The notes beneath the pieces are model-generated. The model saw only the letters and a program-made list of their open reading frames with translations, did not search any database and was not told where the DNA came from. A stretch of DNA of 64,000 nucleotides from Heliopora coerulea (Eukaryota > Cnidaria > Anthozoa > Scleralcyonacea > Helioporidae). Numbering within the stretch: the first letter of the stretch is position 1; each line of letters begins with the position of its first letter. Both the position numbers and the translations under genes were made by a program. Positions 22,205 to 32,415 of the stretch are shown in pieces. The stretch spans positions 1 to 64,000 of the forward strand of contig JASJOG010000281.1 of the NCBI GenBank assembly GCA_030142905.1, written 5' to 3'.

Positions 22205-23334
22205 AACACGCTACAATGCAGCATTTTCGTTCGTCTGCAGACTTGTTTTCAGTAGAAAAACGAATAAAGTGTATCGGATCACCATTTAACCATTAAATAC
22301 GGATTTTGAGAATCATTTTAAAACGTACCCTGATCTTACTTCTCAATGTCCACATTTTATGCGTTTGTTTACAGTTTTGATGACGAGACACAGCGACGCT
22401 GTGCGTGTTTATAGCTCCGAAGTACTAAATTTCCCCAACTGAACGTAAGAATGAAGTGAGTAATCTTTGGGGTTGATTACATAAAGGATTTCAGCCGAAG
22501 CTAAATAAAATTTTCACCCTGGTAAGCCAAGCTGAGATGTCAGCTCGACCTCACAAAAAAATGCTTCAATAAATTTAGTGGCGATAGCATTTTAGCTTGT
22601 GCCGAAATCTTAGCAGGGTTTGAGCCAGTCCGGTTGAAATTTTTCTGATCGTTGGCAAGGGTGAAATGTCCCATTTCGTTGAGTTCATTCCGTGTGTTTC
22701 CTACGCTTTTTCCGTGCGTTTAATGTAAGCCAAGCAAGAATGTGGTGAGAAACCAATTATTAACCCGTAGTTGTTTGGCAATCAGGACAGCTGCAGTGAC
22801 TGAATCTCGATAAAAAAGAATTTCCATTCATTATTATTTCGTTGTTAAATGTAAGGGAAGACTATAATGAACGACGTTACAATAATTTCTAATGGTAAAA
22901 TGGTAAAGAGGGAAAAAAAACCAAAGAAATGCGTATCGTAGTCGGCAGGCTGGTGATTAGTGTCAAATAGTTATATAAAATACTTCATTAAAAGCCTATG
23001 ACCCCAAAGTTGTTTTGTACGTAATTCCTGTCGTGAGCACAGGCTAAAGTTTGGTCAGGATATGTAATTCATTCAATGTAATTTAGCATGAAAAATATAA
23101 ACTGATTTCACTGAAAACTGAAAACCTGATTTCTATTTCAAAAATTTTTTATGTCCATGAGTGTCTTTGGACGAATGCCACTTTTCAAGCACGGATAGTC
23201 CGGATAGATTTGTCTTATCGTAGTCAAATATTACATTCCCAGAAGTAAATACATCGTTGCATTTTCCAAACCCTCCTTTACAAACCTAGGGTAAACTTGT
23301 CAACTCAAATGATGTGGAATCACTTTGAGTTACA
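22205..23334. other. No recognised gene
   Basis: AT-rich sequence without coding or repeat signals I can support. Confidence 0.45.
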
Positions 23335-24545
23335 CAGTGGTGTAACTTAACTTTATTGACCACTTAACATCAGGGCAAGTTGGACACGAAAATTAGTTGC
23401 CCTGAATAAAATTCACTTGCCATCAGATGTAACAGACATTTGGCCCACATAATAACAGAAATTGAAGCAAATCATTGCAGTAAGCATGGGTTACTACTAT
23501 TACATAACATCATTCTTTTATTTTCCTGAACAAGCTCGATTTTGCTGTTGAATATGAAGTGTTCATGTCATGCTGAATGGAAAAATGACAAAACAGAATA
23601 TGCAGTCAAAAACAGAATAGGGGTCACCAAGGGTGCTGATTTTTTGTTGTAATTATTCGCCTGCAAATGAAGGATCGAATAATGGAAGCGACGTCTGCGG
23701 GTCTAACGGCTAAATTGGAAGATATTAAACGGGAAAATACCAACTCTTGTTCGCTTCAGAAGATGTGATCGCGTCTGGAAATGCTCTTGCAGCTGTGAAG
23801 TTTGATGAATGCCATTCCGTTAAAACTTCGATTAGAAAGGTGTATTTCTAATTTTATTACGACAACTTGATTAAATTTTACTGCGCAAATGAAACCTCGT
23901 GAATATCCCGTTTATTTTACTGCTGCCCAGTTCAATGCTAACGATTTACTAGATTTGAAATATTTTTTTGTTTGTTTGAATGAATTTTGACTCGGCGAAA
24001 GGGCGCACAAAAATTTCTGAATGTGCGAGTTCCCGCTTGAGCTAAGCACAGACTAAGTGTATTTAGATAAATTTTTAGCTTTGTAAATTTAGTTAAACGC
24101 AATTATTAAATTACAGAACATCCTTACATAATCATGACAACAATGTTTGAAAGCTTTCATATGCGTGGAATTAAAATTTATAATCAAATAGTCAATAAAA
24201 TTAGATATACCGCTTTCCACTCCAAGTTTAGTGGTGTACTGTAGCTTTCTTCAATGATTTATAACATGTAGCTCTCTATAACAGAGTATTTCGAAAATAT
24301 ATGGTGTCCTTGCGTATGTTAAAGATGAATGTAAACTTATCAAGAGCATCCTTTGCTGAAACTCGAGATGATATTTTCCTCGTCCTATGTCTTCCAACTT
24401 TGCCTACCTTGGGGATAACTTTAAGATGGCCAGCTTTTTCTGGCAAATCTACTTCCCGATCGGGTAAACAAGAAGAAACATCTACTTTTCCCTAATGATT
24501 TTCACTTGTTCCGGGCAAGCGGACAAACGTTTAGTTACACCACTG
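23335..24545. mobile_element. Non-autonomous DNA transposon, TIR CAGTGGTGTAACT, TTACA duplication
   Basis: Left end CAGTGGTGTAACTTAACTTT (23335) and right end, minus strand from 24545, CAGTGGTGTAACTAAACGTT. Both are flanked by TTACA (23330-23334 and 24546-24550), a plausible 5-bp target duplication. Length is 1211 bp. The internal ORF at 24301-24495 has no recognisable transposase motif, so a non-autonomous copy is inferred; superfamily not assigned. Confidence 0.75.
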
Positions 24546-24739
24546 TTACAGTCTGCATATCGTTTAATCATTGTCAATATTCATTCTGAGCGATGGATCG
24601 GAGTCCATGAAACCTGCAGTCAGGCGAAAGGCCTGACATGGCCATTATTAGGCAAAACTTGACCAATGTTGAAGTACAAGTACGAAGAAGTACACAGGAG
24701 TACTATATTTTATGATTGTGAAAGTTTCTTCACGCCTTA

Positions 24740-25018
24740 AGGCTGCTTTACACTAAGGACGGAAACGACGGTAACGAAATCGGAAGCGGAGTCGGAATCG
24801 GAAGCGTAAGACGTGTTATGCTGTTGGATAAATTAAAAAATGAAGACGTAAGCGGAATCATAAACCCGAACGGAAGCAGAATCAGAAAAATCAGAAGAGT
24901 TCTTTCTTTTCCTGCTTCCGTTTCTGTTCCGTCGCTTACGATCCAGTGAAAACAAGGCGAACGGAATCGGTAGGGGAAGGACAAGCCTATCGCAAATCTG
25001 GTTCCCAGTACCTACAAT
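24740..25018 (+). repeat. Harbinger left terminal inverted repeat
   Basis: Composed of near-repeats of (C/A)GGAAGCGGAATCGG-type words. It is the uninterrupted partner of the right repeat and so preserves the empty site of the MITE at 34603. Confidence 0.8.
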
Positions 25019-25038
25019 ATATATCAACAACAGAAGAA

Positions 25039-25202
25039 ATGGCGGCTGTTGCTATGAAGGCGATTTTTCTTGATGAAAAATTATCCGAAGCTCTGAGGCA
25101 ATTTCCGGTCCTGTATGACAAGTCACGCAAATATTTCAAAGATTTGAATAAAAAAAAGACTCGAGTAGCGGCATGTTGCGGAACAAGTTGGACTTCAATC
25201 CG
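25039..25202 (+). pseudogene. Harbinger MADF-type DNA-binding protein, exon 1
   Basis: ATG at 25039, then EKLSEALRQFPVLYDKSRKY and FKDLNKKK, a typical MADF (Myb/SANT-like in ADF-1) start. A one-base slip in the poly(A) run near 25150 changes frame; in the shifted frame HVAEQVGLQS follows, as expected for this domain, though with a stop in place of a Trp. Donor TCCG|GTATGT at 25203. In Harbinger elements this accessory protein helps the transposase bind DNA and enter the nucleus. Exon 2 lies beyond the BEL/Pao insertion at about 31.97 kb. Confidence 0.72.
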
Positions 25203-25729
25203 GTATGTATCACAATAGCGATCACTTTTTAAGTAGGAATGAACTCTTCTAGCAAAGCAAGGTAAAAATTTCTGGCAGCAAAATATTACCTCGTACTTTG
25301 CTTTTAGTGAAATCATAAACGTCCTGGGATGCAAAATGCTTTTGAACAACTCAATTGTCGATAATTTTAAGTTAGTGAGTGCCGGGACACAGTATGTGAA
25401 TTTGACTTATAGTGATACTGAAGGGCAGTGCATATGTACTGACTTAAACATGATAAAGTTATTCAAAATCACCTACGGACTGACGTTAGTGCCTACGTGA
25501 TTATCCGAGTTGAGAATATTATTTTGGAAGTTGTAAAGCAATTATTTATTCTTTGAGATCAATATCTAAATAAATATTCTTTGAGATCAATTACGGACGT
25601 TATCAATCTTTTAACTTTTTAACTTATTCATCACTGTCTACGCAGTATTCTATTTTTATATTGTTGTAAAATGTCAATCAATCAGTTATACTTGTGATTA
25701 GAACGGAAATATTAGTTAAGAAACCACAG

Positions 25730-25889
25730 AGAATTACGTAAAGGAAATACGTCAAAGATACAGAATTACGTAAAGGAAATACGTCAAAGATACAGAATTA
25801 CGCAAAGGAAATACGTCAAAGATACAGAATTACGTAAAGGAAATACGTCAAAGATACAGAATTACGCAAAGGAAATACGTCAAGGATAG
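25730..25889 (+). repeat. 32-bp tandem array in 5' LTR, five units
   Basis: Five exact-length units of AGAATTACGTAAAGGAAATA plus CGTCAAAGATAC starting at 25730, 25762, 25794, 25826 and 25858. The only seen changes are GTAA/GCAA and the last unit's end. The same array, with the same variant order, is at 31585-31744. Confidence 0.95.
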
Positions 25890-25940
25890 AGAATGTTTTC
25901 CCGTGTTTTATTATAAATACAAGCTGTAAATAGAGAAGGG

Positions 25941-25998
25941 GAGTTGGTTGGAAACGAGTTGGTTGGAAACGACTTGGTTGGAAACGAGTAGGTTGGAT
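25941..25998 (+). repeat. 15-bp tandem array in 5' LTR, about four units
   Basis: GAGTTGGTTGGAAAC repeated from 25941. The third unit starts GACTT here but GAGTT in the 3' LTR, the only LTR difference noticed. Confidence 0.92.
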
Positions 25999-26100
25999 CG
26001 TAGTAATAAACGCATTTGAAAAATATACAGTCCCAAGTTGTCTTGAATCAACGAGCCAGCACGAGCGCAACCTTCTATCGCAAGCAGGTTGGGCGACACG

Positions 26101-26117
26101 TGGTCCTTCGAGCCGGA
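26101..26117 (+). promoter_or_regulatory. Primer binding site, tRNA-Tyr type
   Basis: TGGTCCTTCGAGCCGGA lies two bases after the 5' LTR. Its complement, TCCGGCTCGAAGGA plus CCA, fits the 3' end of animal tRNA-Tyr as I recall it, so minus-strand DNA synthesis probably uses that tRNA. Confidence 0.8.
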
Positions 26118-26155
26118 TCAAAGATTCAAGAACGTGAAGTAATAGTAGGAGCAGA

Positions 26156-29100
26156 ATGTCCGAATTGACGAAAAAACGACGAGCGAGAAGTGGACATCGA
26201 GCGTATGTCACAAAACAACTCGCGAGAGTGAAAGAACTGACAGAGGACCTCTCGGCTAACAACACGACCGCTCTCAATCAATTGAAGCTCACACTCGCCG
26301 AGAAGATTGAAACGATATCTCGACTGGACGAACAGATTCTCGAGTCTATAGAAGACGAGGACATAGATCGAGAAATTGAGGAGACCTCCAATGTCAAGTC
26401 TGAAATCTACGGGGGCATCGCAGCCATAGACGAAGTGTTGGCGCGGCCAAAGCATCAAGAATCCCACCCAGGAACGGAGGTAGTTTCTCCATTGAAAGCA
26501 AATTCTTCAGCGCGCGTGAGACTGCCGAAGCTGGAAACGAAGACGTTCAATGGGAAGATCCAGGAGTGGACTGAGTTTTGGGACTCCTTCAGAAGTGCGA
26601 TCCACGAGAACGAAACCCTTAACGACGTCGACAAGTTCACATACTTGCGTGGAGCCATTGAAGAACCTGCGAAATCAGCCATCGCCGGTTTCTCACTGAC
26701 GGAGGCCAATTACAAAACGGCTGTTGAACTTTTGCAAAGACGGTTTGGCAACAAGACGATAGTGCAGCGAGCTCATATTAATGAACTGGTAAACGTGAAG
26801 CCAGTGTTCAACGCCAAGGACAGCAAACGCTTACGCCGTTTCTTCGACGCAGTTGAAAGCAACTACCGCAGTTTACAGGCCCTTGGTGTCGAAGAACAGT
26901 CTTACTCCGCAATCGTTGTACCTTCCATCCTGAACAAACTACCAGAGATAGTTCGCTTGACGATTACTCGAGGCAAGAAATACTTGGAATGGACGATGAA
27001 GGAACTTGTCGAGGCACTTCATGAGGAAGTGGAGTTAAGAGAAAGTCATGTCCTGGCGGCCGGATGTGAAAACGACGAGGAGGACTACGAGAAGCGACGA
27101 CGTTCCCCGTCAACAGCGAGCGCCCTTATGGCCGGACAAGGAGAAAGAGGTAGCTGTGCCTATTGCCTTGGGAACCACAGCCACGGAGACTGCAAGAAGG
27201 TGATGGACAGAAAGGAACGAATGACATTGCTACGCAAGTATAATCGATGTTTTAAATGTATTCGTAAGGGACATTTAGCTAGAGATTGTAGAGCAAGTAT
27301 TAAGTGTAGTGCATGCGGGGGGTCTCATGATTTATCTGTTTGTGAGAAACCGAAAGAAGAAAGGCAAGAAAGCAAGACCGTAGCTAATAACAACGTAGTC
27401 AATGCTAGCCCTAGTAATCTGCATGTCGGTACGGTTAGCAAAGTCGCGTTGCAAACCGCGCAAGGAATAGTGAAGGGCGAGAAGAGAAAAAGAATTAGGG
27501 TTCTTTTTGATTCTGGGAGCCAGAAATCATTCGTGACCGCACGACTAATGAACGAGGCGGGGTTGACTGTGCGTAGGAAGGAGTGGCTAGAAATTAACAC
27601 GTTCGGCGGAAGGGTGACGGAAGGCGGTTTAAGGTCGGTTGTGGGTGTTGAAATCGAACCTATTTGTGGTGGAGGCGGCGTGTCCCTTGAGGCTTATGTT
27701 GTGCCAAAGATATCTGAGGTTAAAAATGATCGTCTTGATTTGGTTAAGCATGAGTACGCGCATTTGAAGGATTTGTGGATGTCTGATGTATGTAAGGATA
27801 GGGTTTCATTGGAAATTGACGTTTTAATTGGTGCTGACAATTTGTGGGCCTTTCAGAGCGGTAAGGTTTTGCGAGGAAGGGTCGATGAGCCAGTAGCGGT
27901 TGAGACCAGTCTGGGTTGGGTCTTGTCAGGGCCAATGAAGGGATGTGACATAGATGGCGGCGTCAATGTTAACCTTGTCACGCACGAGAACGTGAGCAGC
28001 ATGAACCTTGAGGGAGAAGTTCAAAGGATGTGGGATTTAGAAACCTTAGGCATTAGGGAAGGTAATGACGTGCACGAGGCGCTGATAGACAAGATAAGAT
28101 TTAATGGTGTGAGGTATGTAGTCGAATTGCCTTGGAAACAAGGCCACGAGACGTTACCGACGAACTATGCAAACAGCTTAGCGCGGATGAAAGGTCAGAT
28201 AAAGAGACTTAGGAAAGAACCAAATGTGTTGGGAGAATACGACAAGATTATTAGAGAGCAGTTAGATGCAGGTGTAGTTGAAGTTGTAGCGGAGCTAGAC
28301 GAGAAAGAAGGTGTTCATTATCTGCCTCACCAAGCAGTTGTTCGTAGAGATGCGAAAACCACAAAGTTAAGGGTTGTATATGACGCTTCTTCTAAAGAGG
28401 GTAAAAGAGGTACGAGCTTAAATGACTGTCTGCATGTGGGTCCATCTCTTACCCCAATGTTGTATGACATCTTGCTAAGATTCAGGGAAAATCGAATCGT
28501 GGTAGTTGGCGACATAGAGAAGGCATTTCTTAACATAGAGGTTGATGAGAAAGATAAGGATTACTTGAGATTTTTGTGGGTAAAGGATGTTTTAAATGGA
28601 GATGCAGAAGTGGTTGTTTATAGATTCTGTAGAGTAGTTTTTGGTTTGAATGCCTCGCCATTTTTGTTGAACGCGACCCTGAGGTATCACATAGAGAAAT
28701 TTAGCGATGTTGATCCAGAGTTTGTCAGGAAGATGTTGCACAGTTTTTACGTAGATGATCTTGTGTCTGGAGGTGAAACAACAGAAGAGGTCATTAATTT
28801 GTATGAGAAAGCTAAGATTAGAATGGCTAGCGGTGGTTTTAGGTTGAGGAAGTGGTTGACGAATGACGCAGGTTTGAGGCAGCGGATACAGGATAGCGAA
28901 GGTGAGAAAGAAATCTCAGCGAACATCACCAGGTTAGATGATGTTGAGACTTACGCAAAGTCTAGTTTAGGAGGGAAAGAAGGTTACTACGAAAAAGTTT
29001 TAGGTTTAAACTGGGATTGCGATAACGACACGATAATGTTTGACTTGTCGAAATTGGCGGAAAGAGCAGAGCGGTTATCCATAACAAAGCGGAACTTGTT

Positions 29101-31096
29101 AAGTATTTTGGCTGGGTTATTTGATCCCTTAGGCATAATTAGTCCGGTGGTTGTCCCCATGAAGGTCTTATTTCAAGAGCTGTGTGTTAAGAATGTTGAA
29201 TGGGATGAAGAGTTGGCCGGCGATAACGCAAAGAGATGTAGTGAATGGGTCAGGGACGTGAAGGAAGTGAGATCTATCGACTTAGATCGATGTGTTTATG
29301 ACTGTCTTCGCGAAGAAGTACTGTCGTGCGAGTTACACGGGTTCGGCGACGCTAGTGAAAAGGCTTATTGCGCAGTTGTTTATTTCGTATATCGAACGCC
29401 ATCGGGGGTCCACGTTCGACTGTTGACAGCAAAGACTCGAATTGCGCCACTTAAGGCACTTAGTATTCCACGCCTAGAGCTAATGTCGGCTGTGATGTTA
29501 GCGCGGTTAATGAATTCTGTCAGGAATGCTTTGAAAACACAGGTCGAGTGCGTTAAAACTAGGTTTTGGCTAGACAGCAAAACTGCGCTCTGTTGGATTC
29601 GTAATCAGGGTGAGTGGAAGCAATTTGTACGCCACAGGGTTAATGAAATTTTGAAATTGTCAAGCAAAAAGGACTGGGGGCATTGCCCGGGATTAGACAA
29701 CCCGGCAGACTTAGGATCCAGGGGGGTTCTTCCGTCGAAATTAAAAATGAATTCACTTTGGTGGGCCGGTCCAGAATGGCTGGGTAGTGTAGACGAGGCT
29801 TGGCCAAATTATGAAGTTGTAGCAACCGAAGAAAGTAAGGAAGAAGAAAAGAAGTCAGTAGCGATGGTGGCTAGCGTGAAGGAAGTTTTGGCAGTCAGTA
29901 ACATTGTGAGCATCGAGAAATATAGCGTCCTAGAGCGAGTACTGAGAGTAACTGCGTGGGTCAGTCGGTTCGTACGGAATTTGAAGGCTAGTGCAGAAGG
30001 TGCCGAAAGACAGACAGAGAGGTTAAGCAGAGAAGAGTTGCTAAAAGCTGAGAGGGTCTGGATAAAAGCAGTCCAGGCAGAAATGAGGAAACAGGAAAAT
30101 TTTCAGCAGTTAGAAAAGCGATTTCAACTTTTTGAGGAAGATGGAGTATTGAAGTGCACGGGAAGATTAGCAGAGTCAGATTTAGCTGAAGAGACGAAGT
30201 GCCCGATCATTTTGCCCAAGGATAACAGGTTGACAGAATTAATAATTTGGAAATGTCATGACAGAGTGTACCACGGTGGGTTGAGGGCCACTCTAGCCGA
30301 AGTGAGATCGAGATATTGGATACCTAAGGGCAGGCAAAGAGTAAAGGCAGTGATAAGTAAATGCACGGTGTGTAAGAAGTTAGAGGGGATGCCTTATCAG
30401 GCGCCAAAGCAGGCAGATATACCAGGCTTTCGCGTGAAAGAAGCAGTAGTGTTTGGTAAGACAGGTGTAGACTTTGCGGGTCCGCTGTTCGTGAAAGAGG
30501 GAGGTGGTGGTACAGCAAAGGTCTACATTGCTTTGTTCTCGTGCTGTGTGAGCAGGGCCCTTCATTTGGATCTGGTCAGGAGCCTTTCGGCGGCAGAGTT
30601 TTGGGGTTGTCTGCGTAGGTTTTCAGCACGGCGCGGTACTCCGTCATTGATGATCTCGGACAACGCTAAGACGTTTAAGGCGACCGCTAAAGCCTTAAAG
30701 AAGCTCTACGGCAGCGAAACGGTACGAGAGTATCTTGAAGGGAACAGAATTGAGTGGAGGTTTAATTTGGAAAGAGCACCATGGTGGGGTGGCTTTTTTG
30801 AGAGGATGGTTCGTTGTGTGAAAAGATGTTTAAGAAAAGTCCTCGGACACGCGAGGTTAAATTTCGATGAGTTGTTGACGACGGTAGTGGAAATTGAGGG
30901 AACATCAAACTCAAGACCACTAACCTATGAGTATAATGAGGTGGGTTGTGAGGTACTGACGCCATCACATCTAATGTTTGGTAGACGGTTGAAGTCAATG
31001 CCAGACGATGATGTTGATGATAAAAGCGAGGATGAGACGAACTGCGGCAGGCGATTTAGGTATCTGGCAGAAAAAAAAGCAGCACCTTTGGAATAG
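26156..31096 (+). CDS. BEL/Pao gag-pol polyprotein
   Basis: ATG at 26156, 58 bases after the LTR; one frame of 1646 codons. Order of domains: coiled N terminus; DUF1759-like gag core (about 100-290: LPKLETKTFNGKIQEWTEFW); CCHC knuckles CFKCIRKGHLARDC and CSACGGSHDLSVC (about 365-400); aspartic protease VLFDSGSQKSFVTA (about 449-462); reverse transcriptase with VVYDASSKEGKRGTSLNDCL, VVGDIEKAFLNIEV and catalytic FYVDDLVSGG (about 860-870); RNase H with GFGDASEKAYCAVVYF, PRLELMSAV and WLDSKTALCWI; integrase zinc finger (CHDRVYHGG ... CTVCKKLEG); catalytic GVDFAGP, ISDNAKTFK and WWGGFFERMVR; start of the C-terminal DUF5641 region. The frame ends early at EKKAAPLE because an A-run (31071-31078) has one base too many; the lost tail continues in the next frame. 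All enzymatic motifs appear intact. Confidence 0.94.
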   Translation: MSELTKKRRARSGHRAYVTKQLARVKELTEDLSANNTTALNQLKLTLAEKIETISRLDEQILESIEDEDIDREIEETSNVKSEIYGGIAAIDEVLARPKHQESHPGTEVVSPLKANSSARVRLPKLETKTFNGKIQEWTEFWDSFRSAIHENETLNDVDKFTYLRGAIEEPAKSAIAGFSLTEANYKTAVELLQRRFGNKTIVQRAHINELVNVKPVFNAKDSKRLRRFFDAVESNYRSLQALGVEEQSYSAIVVPSILNKLPEIVRLTITRGKKYLEWTMKELVEALHEEVELRESHVLAAGCENDEEDYEKRRRSPSTASALMAGQGERGSCAYCLGNHSHGDCKKVMDRKERMTLLRKYNRCFKCIRKGHLARDCRASIKCSACGGSHDLSVCEKPKEERQESKTVANNNVVNASPSNLHVGTVSKVALQTAQGIVKGEKRKRIRVLFDSGSQKSFVTARLMNEAGLTVRRKEWLEINTFGGRVTEGGLRSVVGVEIEPICGGGGVSLEAYVVPKISEVKNDRLDLVKHEYAHLKDLWMSDVCKDRVSLEIDVLIGADNLWAFQSGKVLRGRVDEPVAVETSLGWVLSGPMKGCDIDGGVNVNLVTHENVSSMNLEGEVQRMWDLETLGIREGNDVHEALIDKIRFNGVRYVVELPWKQGHETLPTNYANSLARMKGQIKRLRKEPNVLGEYDKIIREQLDAGVVEVVAELDEKEGVHYLPHQAVVRRDAKTTKLRVVYDASSKEGKRGTSLNDCLHVGPSLTPMLYDILLRFRENRIVVVGDIEKAFLNIEVDEKDKDYLRFLWVKDVLNGDAEVVVYRFCRVVFGLNASPFLLNATLRYHIEKFSDVDPEFVRKMLHSFYVDDLVSGGETTEEVINLYEKAKIRMASGGFRLRKWLTNDAGLRQRIQDSEGEKEISANITRLDDVETYAKSSLGGKEGYYEKVLGLNWDCDNDTIMFDLSKLAERAERLSITKRNLLSILAGLFDPLGIISPVVVPMKVLFQELCVKNVEWDEELAGDNAKRCSEWVRDVKEVRSIDLDRCVYDCLREEVLSCELHGFGDASEKAYCAVVYFVYRTPSGVHVRLLTAKTRIAPLKALSIPRLELMSAVMLARLMNSVRNALKTQVECVKTRFWLDSKTALCWIRNQGEWKQFVRHRVNEILKLSSKKDWGHCPGLDNPADLGSRGVLPSKLKMNSLWWAGPEWLGSVDEAWPNYEVVATEESKEEEKKSVAMVASVKEVLAVSNIVSIEKYSVLERVLRVTAWVSRFVRNLKASAEGAERQTERLSREELLKAERVWIKAVQAEMRKQENFQQLEKRFQLFEEDGVLKCTGRLAESDLAEETKCPIILPKDNRLTELIIWKCHDRVYHGGLRATLAEVRSRYWIPKGRQRVKAVISKCTVCKKLEGMPYQAPKQADIPGFRVKEAVVFGKTGVDFAGPLFVKEGGGGTAKVYIALFSCCVSRALHLDLVRSLSAAEFWGCLRRFSARRGTPSLMISDNAKTFKATAKALKKLYGSETVREYLEGNRIEWRFNLERAPWWGGFFERMVRCVKRCLRKVLGHARLNFDELLTTVVEIEGTSNSRPLTYEYNEVGCEVLTPSHLMFGRRLKSMPDDDVDDKSEDETNCGRRFRYLAEKKAAPLE

Positions 31097-31484
31097 GTGG
31101 CGGAGGGAGTATTTGGTTGATTTGAGAGAATTCCATCGAGGGAAGCTAGAGAAGCACACTAATGGCGTGGAGAAGGGAGATGTTGTTGTCGTTTATGAGG
31201 ATAATGTTAAGCGAGGCGATTGGAAGATGGCTGAAGTGACTGAGGTAATTTTAGGCAGGGATGGGCAAGCGCGTGGAGCAAAGGTTAGAATGGTTCGAAA
31301 CGGAAAAGTTGTGTATTTAAGTCGCCCAGTTCAAAAACTGTACCCGGTTGAAATTAGAAGAGATAACAAAACGAAGGAAGATGGGAGCAAGACGAGTGAT
31401 CAAAATAATATGAAAACGGTGAGACCAAAAAGAGCAGCGGCGTTAGATTCAAGGTGGAAAACAAAGAGAATGATCAATTTGTAA
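31079..31484 (+). pseudogene. BEL/Pao C-terminal DUF5641 tail, out of frame with pol
   Basis: In the +1 frame QHLWNRWRREYLVDLREFHR, then KGDVVVVYEDNVKRGDWKMA and RMVRNGKVVYLSRPVQKLYP form the usual BEL/Pao integrase C-terminal tail. The frame changes at the eight-A run 31071-31078: seven A residues would keep one frame. Either a slippage mutation or sequence error broke the ORF, or the ribosome shifts +1 here. The clean coding state of both sides argues for a very recent change. Confidence 0.85.
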
Positions 31485-31504
31485 TTGACTAGCTGCGCTA
31501 GTCA

Positions 31505-31516
31505 AGGTGGGGAGTG
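31505..31516 (+). promoter_or_regulatory. Polypurine tract
   Basis: AAGGTGGGGAGTG-type purine run immediately before the 3' LTR TGTTG start; the normal plus-strand primer position. Confidence 0.7.
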
Positions 31517-31953
31517 TGTTGTAAAATGTCAATCAATCAGTTATACTTGTGATTAGAACGGAAATATTAGTTAAGAAACCACAGAGAATTACGTAAAGGA
31601 AATACGTCAAAGATACAGAATTACGTAAAGGAAATACGTCAAAGATACAGAATTACGCAAAGGAAATACGTCAAAGATACAGAATTACGTAAAGGAAATA
31701 CGTCAAAGATACAGAATTACGCAAAGGAAATACGTCAAGGATAGAGAATGTTTTCCCGTGTTTTATTATAAATACAAGCTGTAAATAGAGAAGGGGAGTT
31801 GGTTGGAAACGAGTTGGTTGGAAACGAGTTGGTTGGAAACGAGTAGGTTGGATCGTAGTAATAAACGCATTTGAAAAATATACAGTCCCAAGTTGTCTTG
31901 AATCAACGAGCCAGCACGAGCGCAACCTTCTATCGCAAGCAGGTTGGGCGACA
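31517..31953 (+). repeat. BEL/Pao 3' LTR
   Basis: Same length and order as the 5' LTR, including the five 32-bp units (31585-31744). Confidence 0.93.
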
Positions 31954-31967
31954 TATATCATTGATGT

Positions 31968-32415
31968 TGAAGATATGTTGTCTTTTTTGGCATAGCTTGA
32001 TCCATTTTATAAACCTCGGAAAACATCTAGCAATTTCATTACTGTTGAATCAGGAAATGATGAATCAGAAGTTGATGAACTCACCAGTGAGAATAGCTCA
32101 ATCTCAAAAGAAGATCACATATGTGACATAACAAACACAAGTCTGGTGTCTTTGCATGACGGTGATTAACAGCCATCAAACAACGTTAGAACAAAGAAAA
32201 AGACAAAGTTGCATTGCAAAAGCAAGGAAAAAATTAACCAAGATATTTCCAATGCAGAAATAGAAGTTCTAAAATCTTTAAGTCAGCCCTTAGGCAGAAG
32301 CAAAAATCAGACTCAAGCTGCAAAGATGAGGATGAGCTTTTGGGGGTCTTAATAGCTTCGCAACTCCGCCAGATCATACCTAAACAGAAAGTAATCGTAA
32401 AAATGCAAAGATCAG
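31968..32415 (+). pseudogene. Harbinger MADF/BESS protein, exon 2, degenerate
   Basis: Resumes the domain after the BEL/Pao insertion: DPFYKPRKTSSNFITVES is the end of a MADF domain, followed by an acidic linker. Then DELLGVLIASQLRQIIPKQK with VIVKMQ (about 32320-32410) is the BESS-like C-terminal motif. A TAG after MLSFLA and further stops in the linker show decay. Together with exon 1 it brackets the intron into which the retroelement jumped. Confidence 0.7.

Larger units (their letters stand above)
25662..26098 (+). repeat. BEL/Pao 5' LTR
   Basis: Contains two internal tandem arrays (25730-25889 and 25941-25998). It would hold the promoter; I cannot place a TATA box with confidence. Confidence 0.93.
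25662..31953 (+). mobile_element. BEL/Pao LTR retrotransposon, nearly intact and young
   Basis: Two 437-bp LTRs (25662-26098 and 31517-31953) start TGTTGTAAAATG and end GGGCGACA. They differ at one position that I can see (GACTTGG versus GAGTTGG). The 5-bp target duplication TATAT lies at 25657-25661 and 31954-31958. A primer site and a purine tract are in place, and a 1646-codon gag-pol frame fills the interior. It is inserted in the intron of the Harbinger MADF gene. Confidence 0.95.

Noticed and set aside
25816..26277. Long minus-strand ORFs in the LTR and opposite gag-pol
   Set aside because: Shadows of tandem arrays and of the plus-strand polyprotein; the same ORF recurs in the other LTR.
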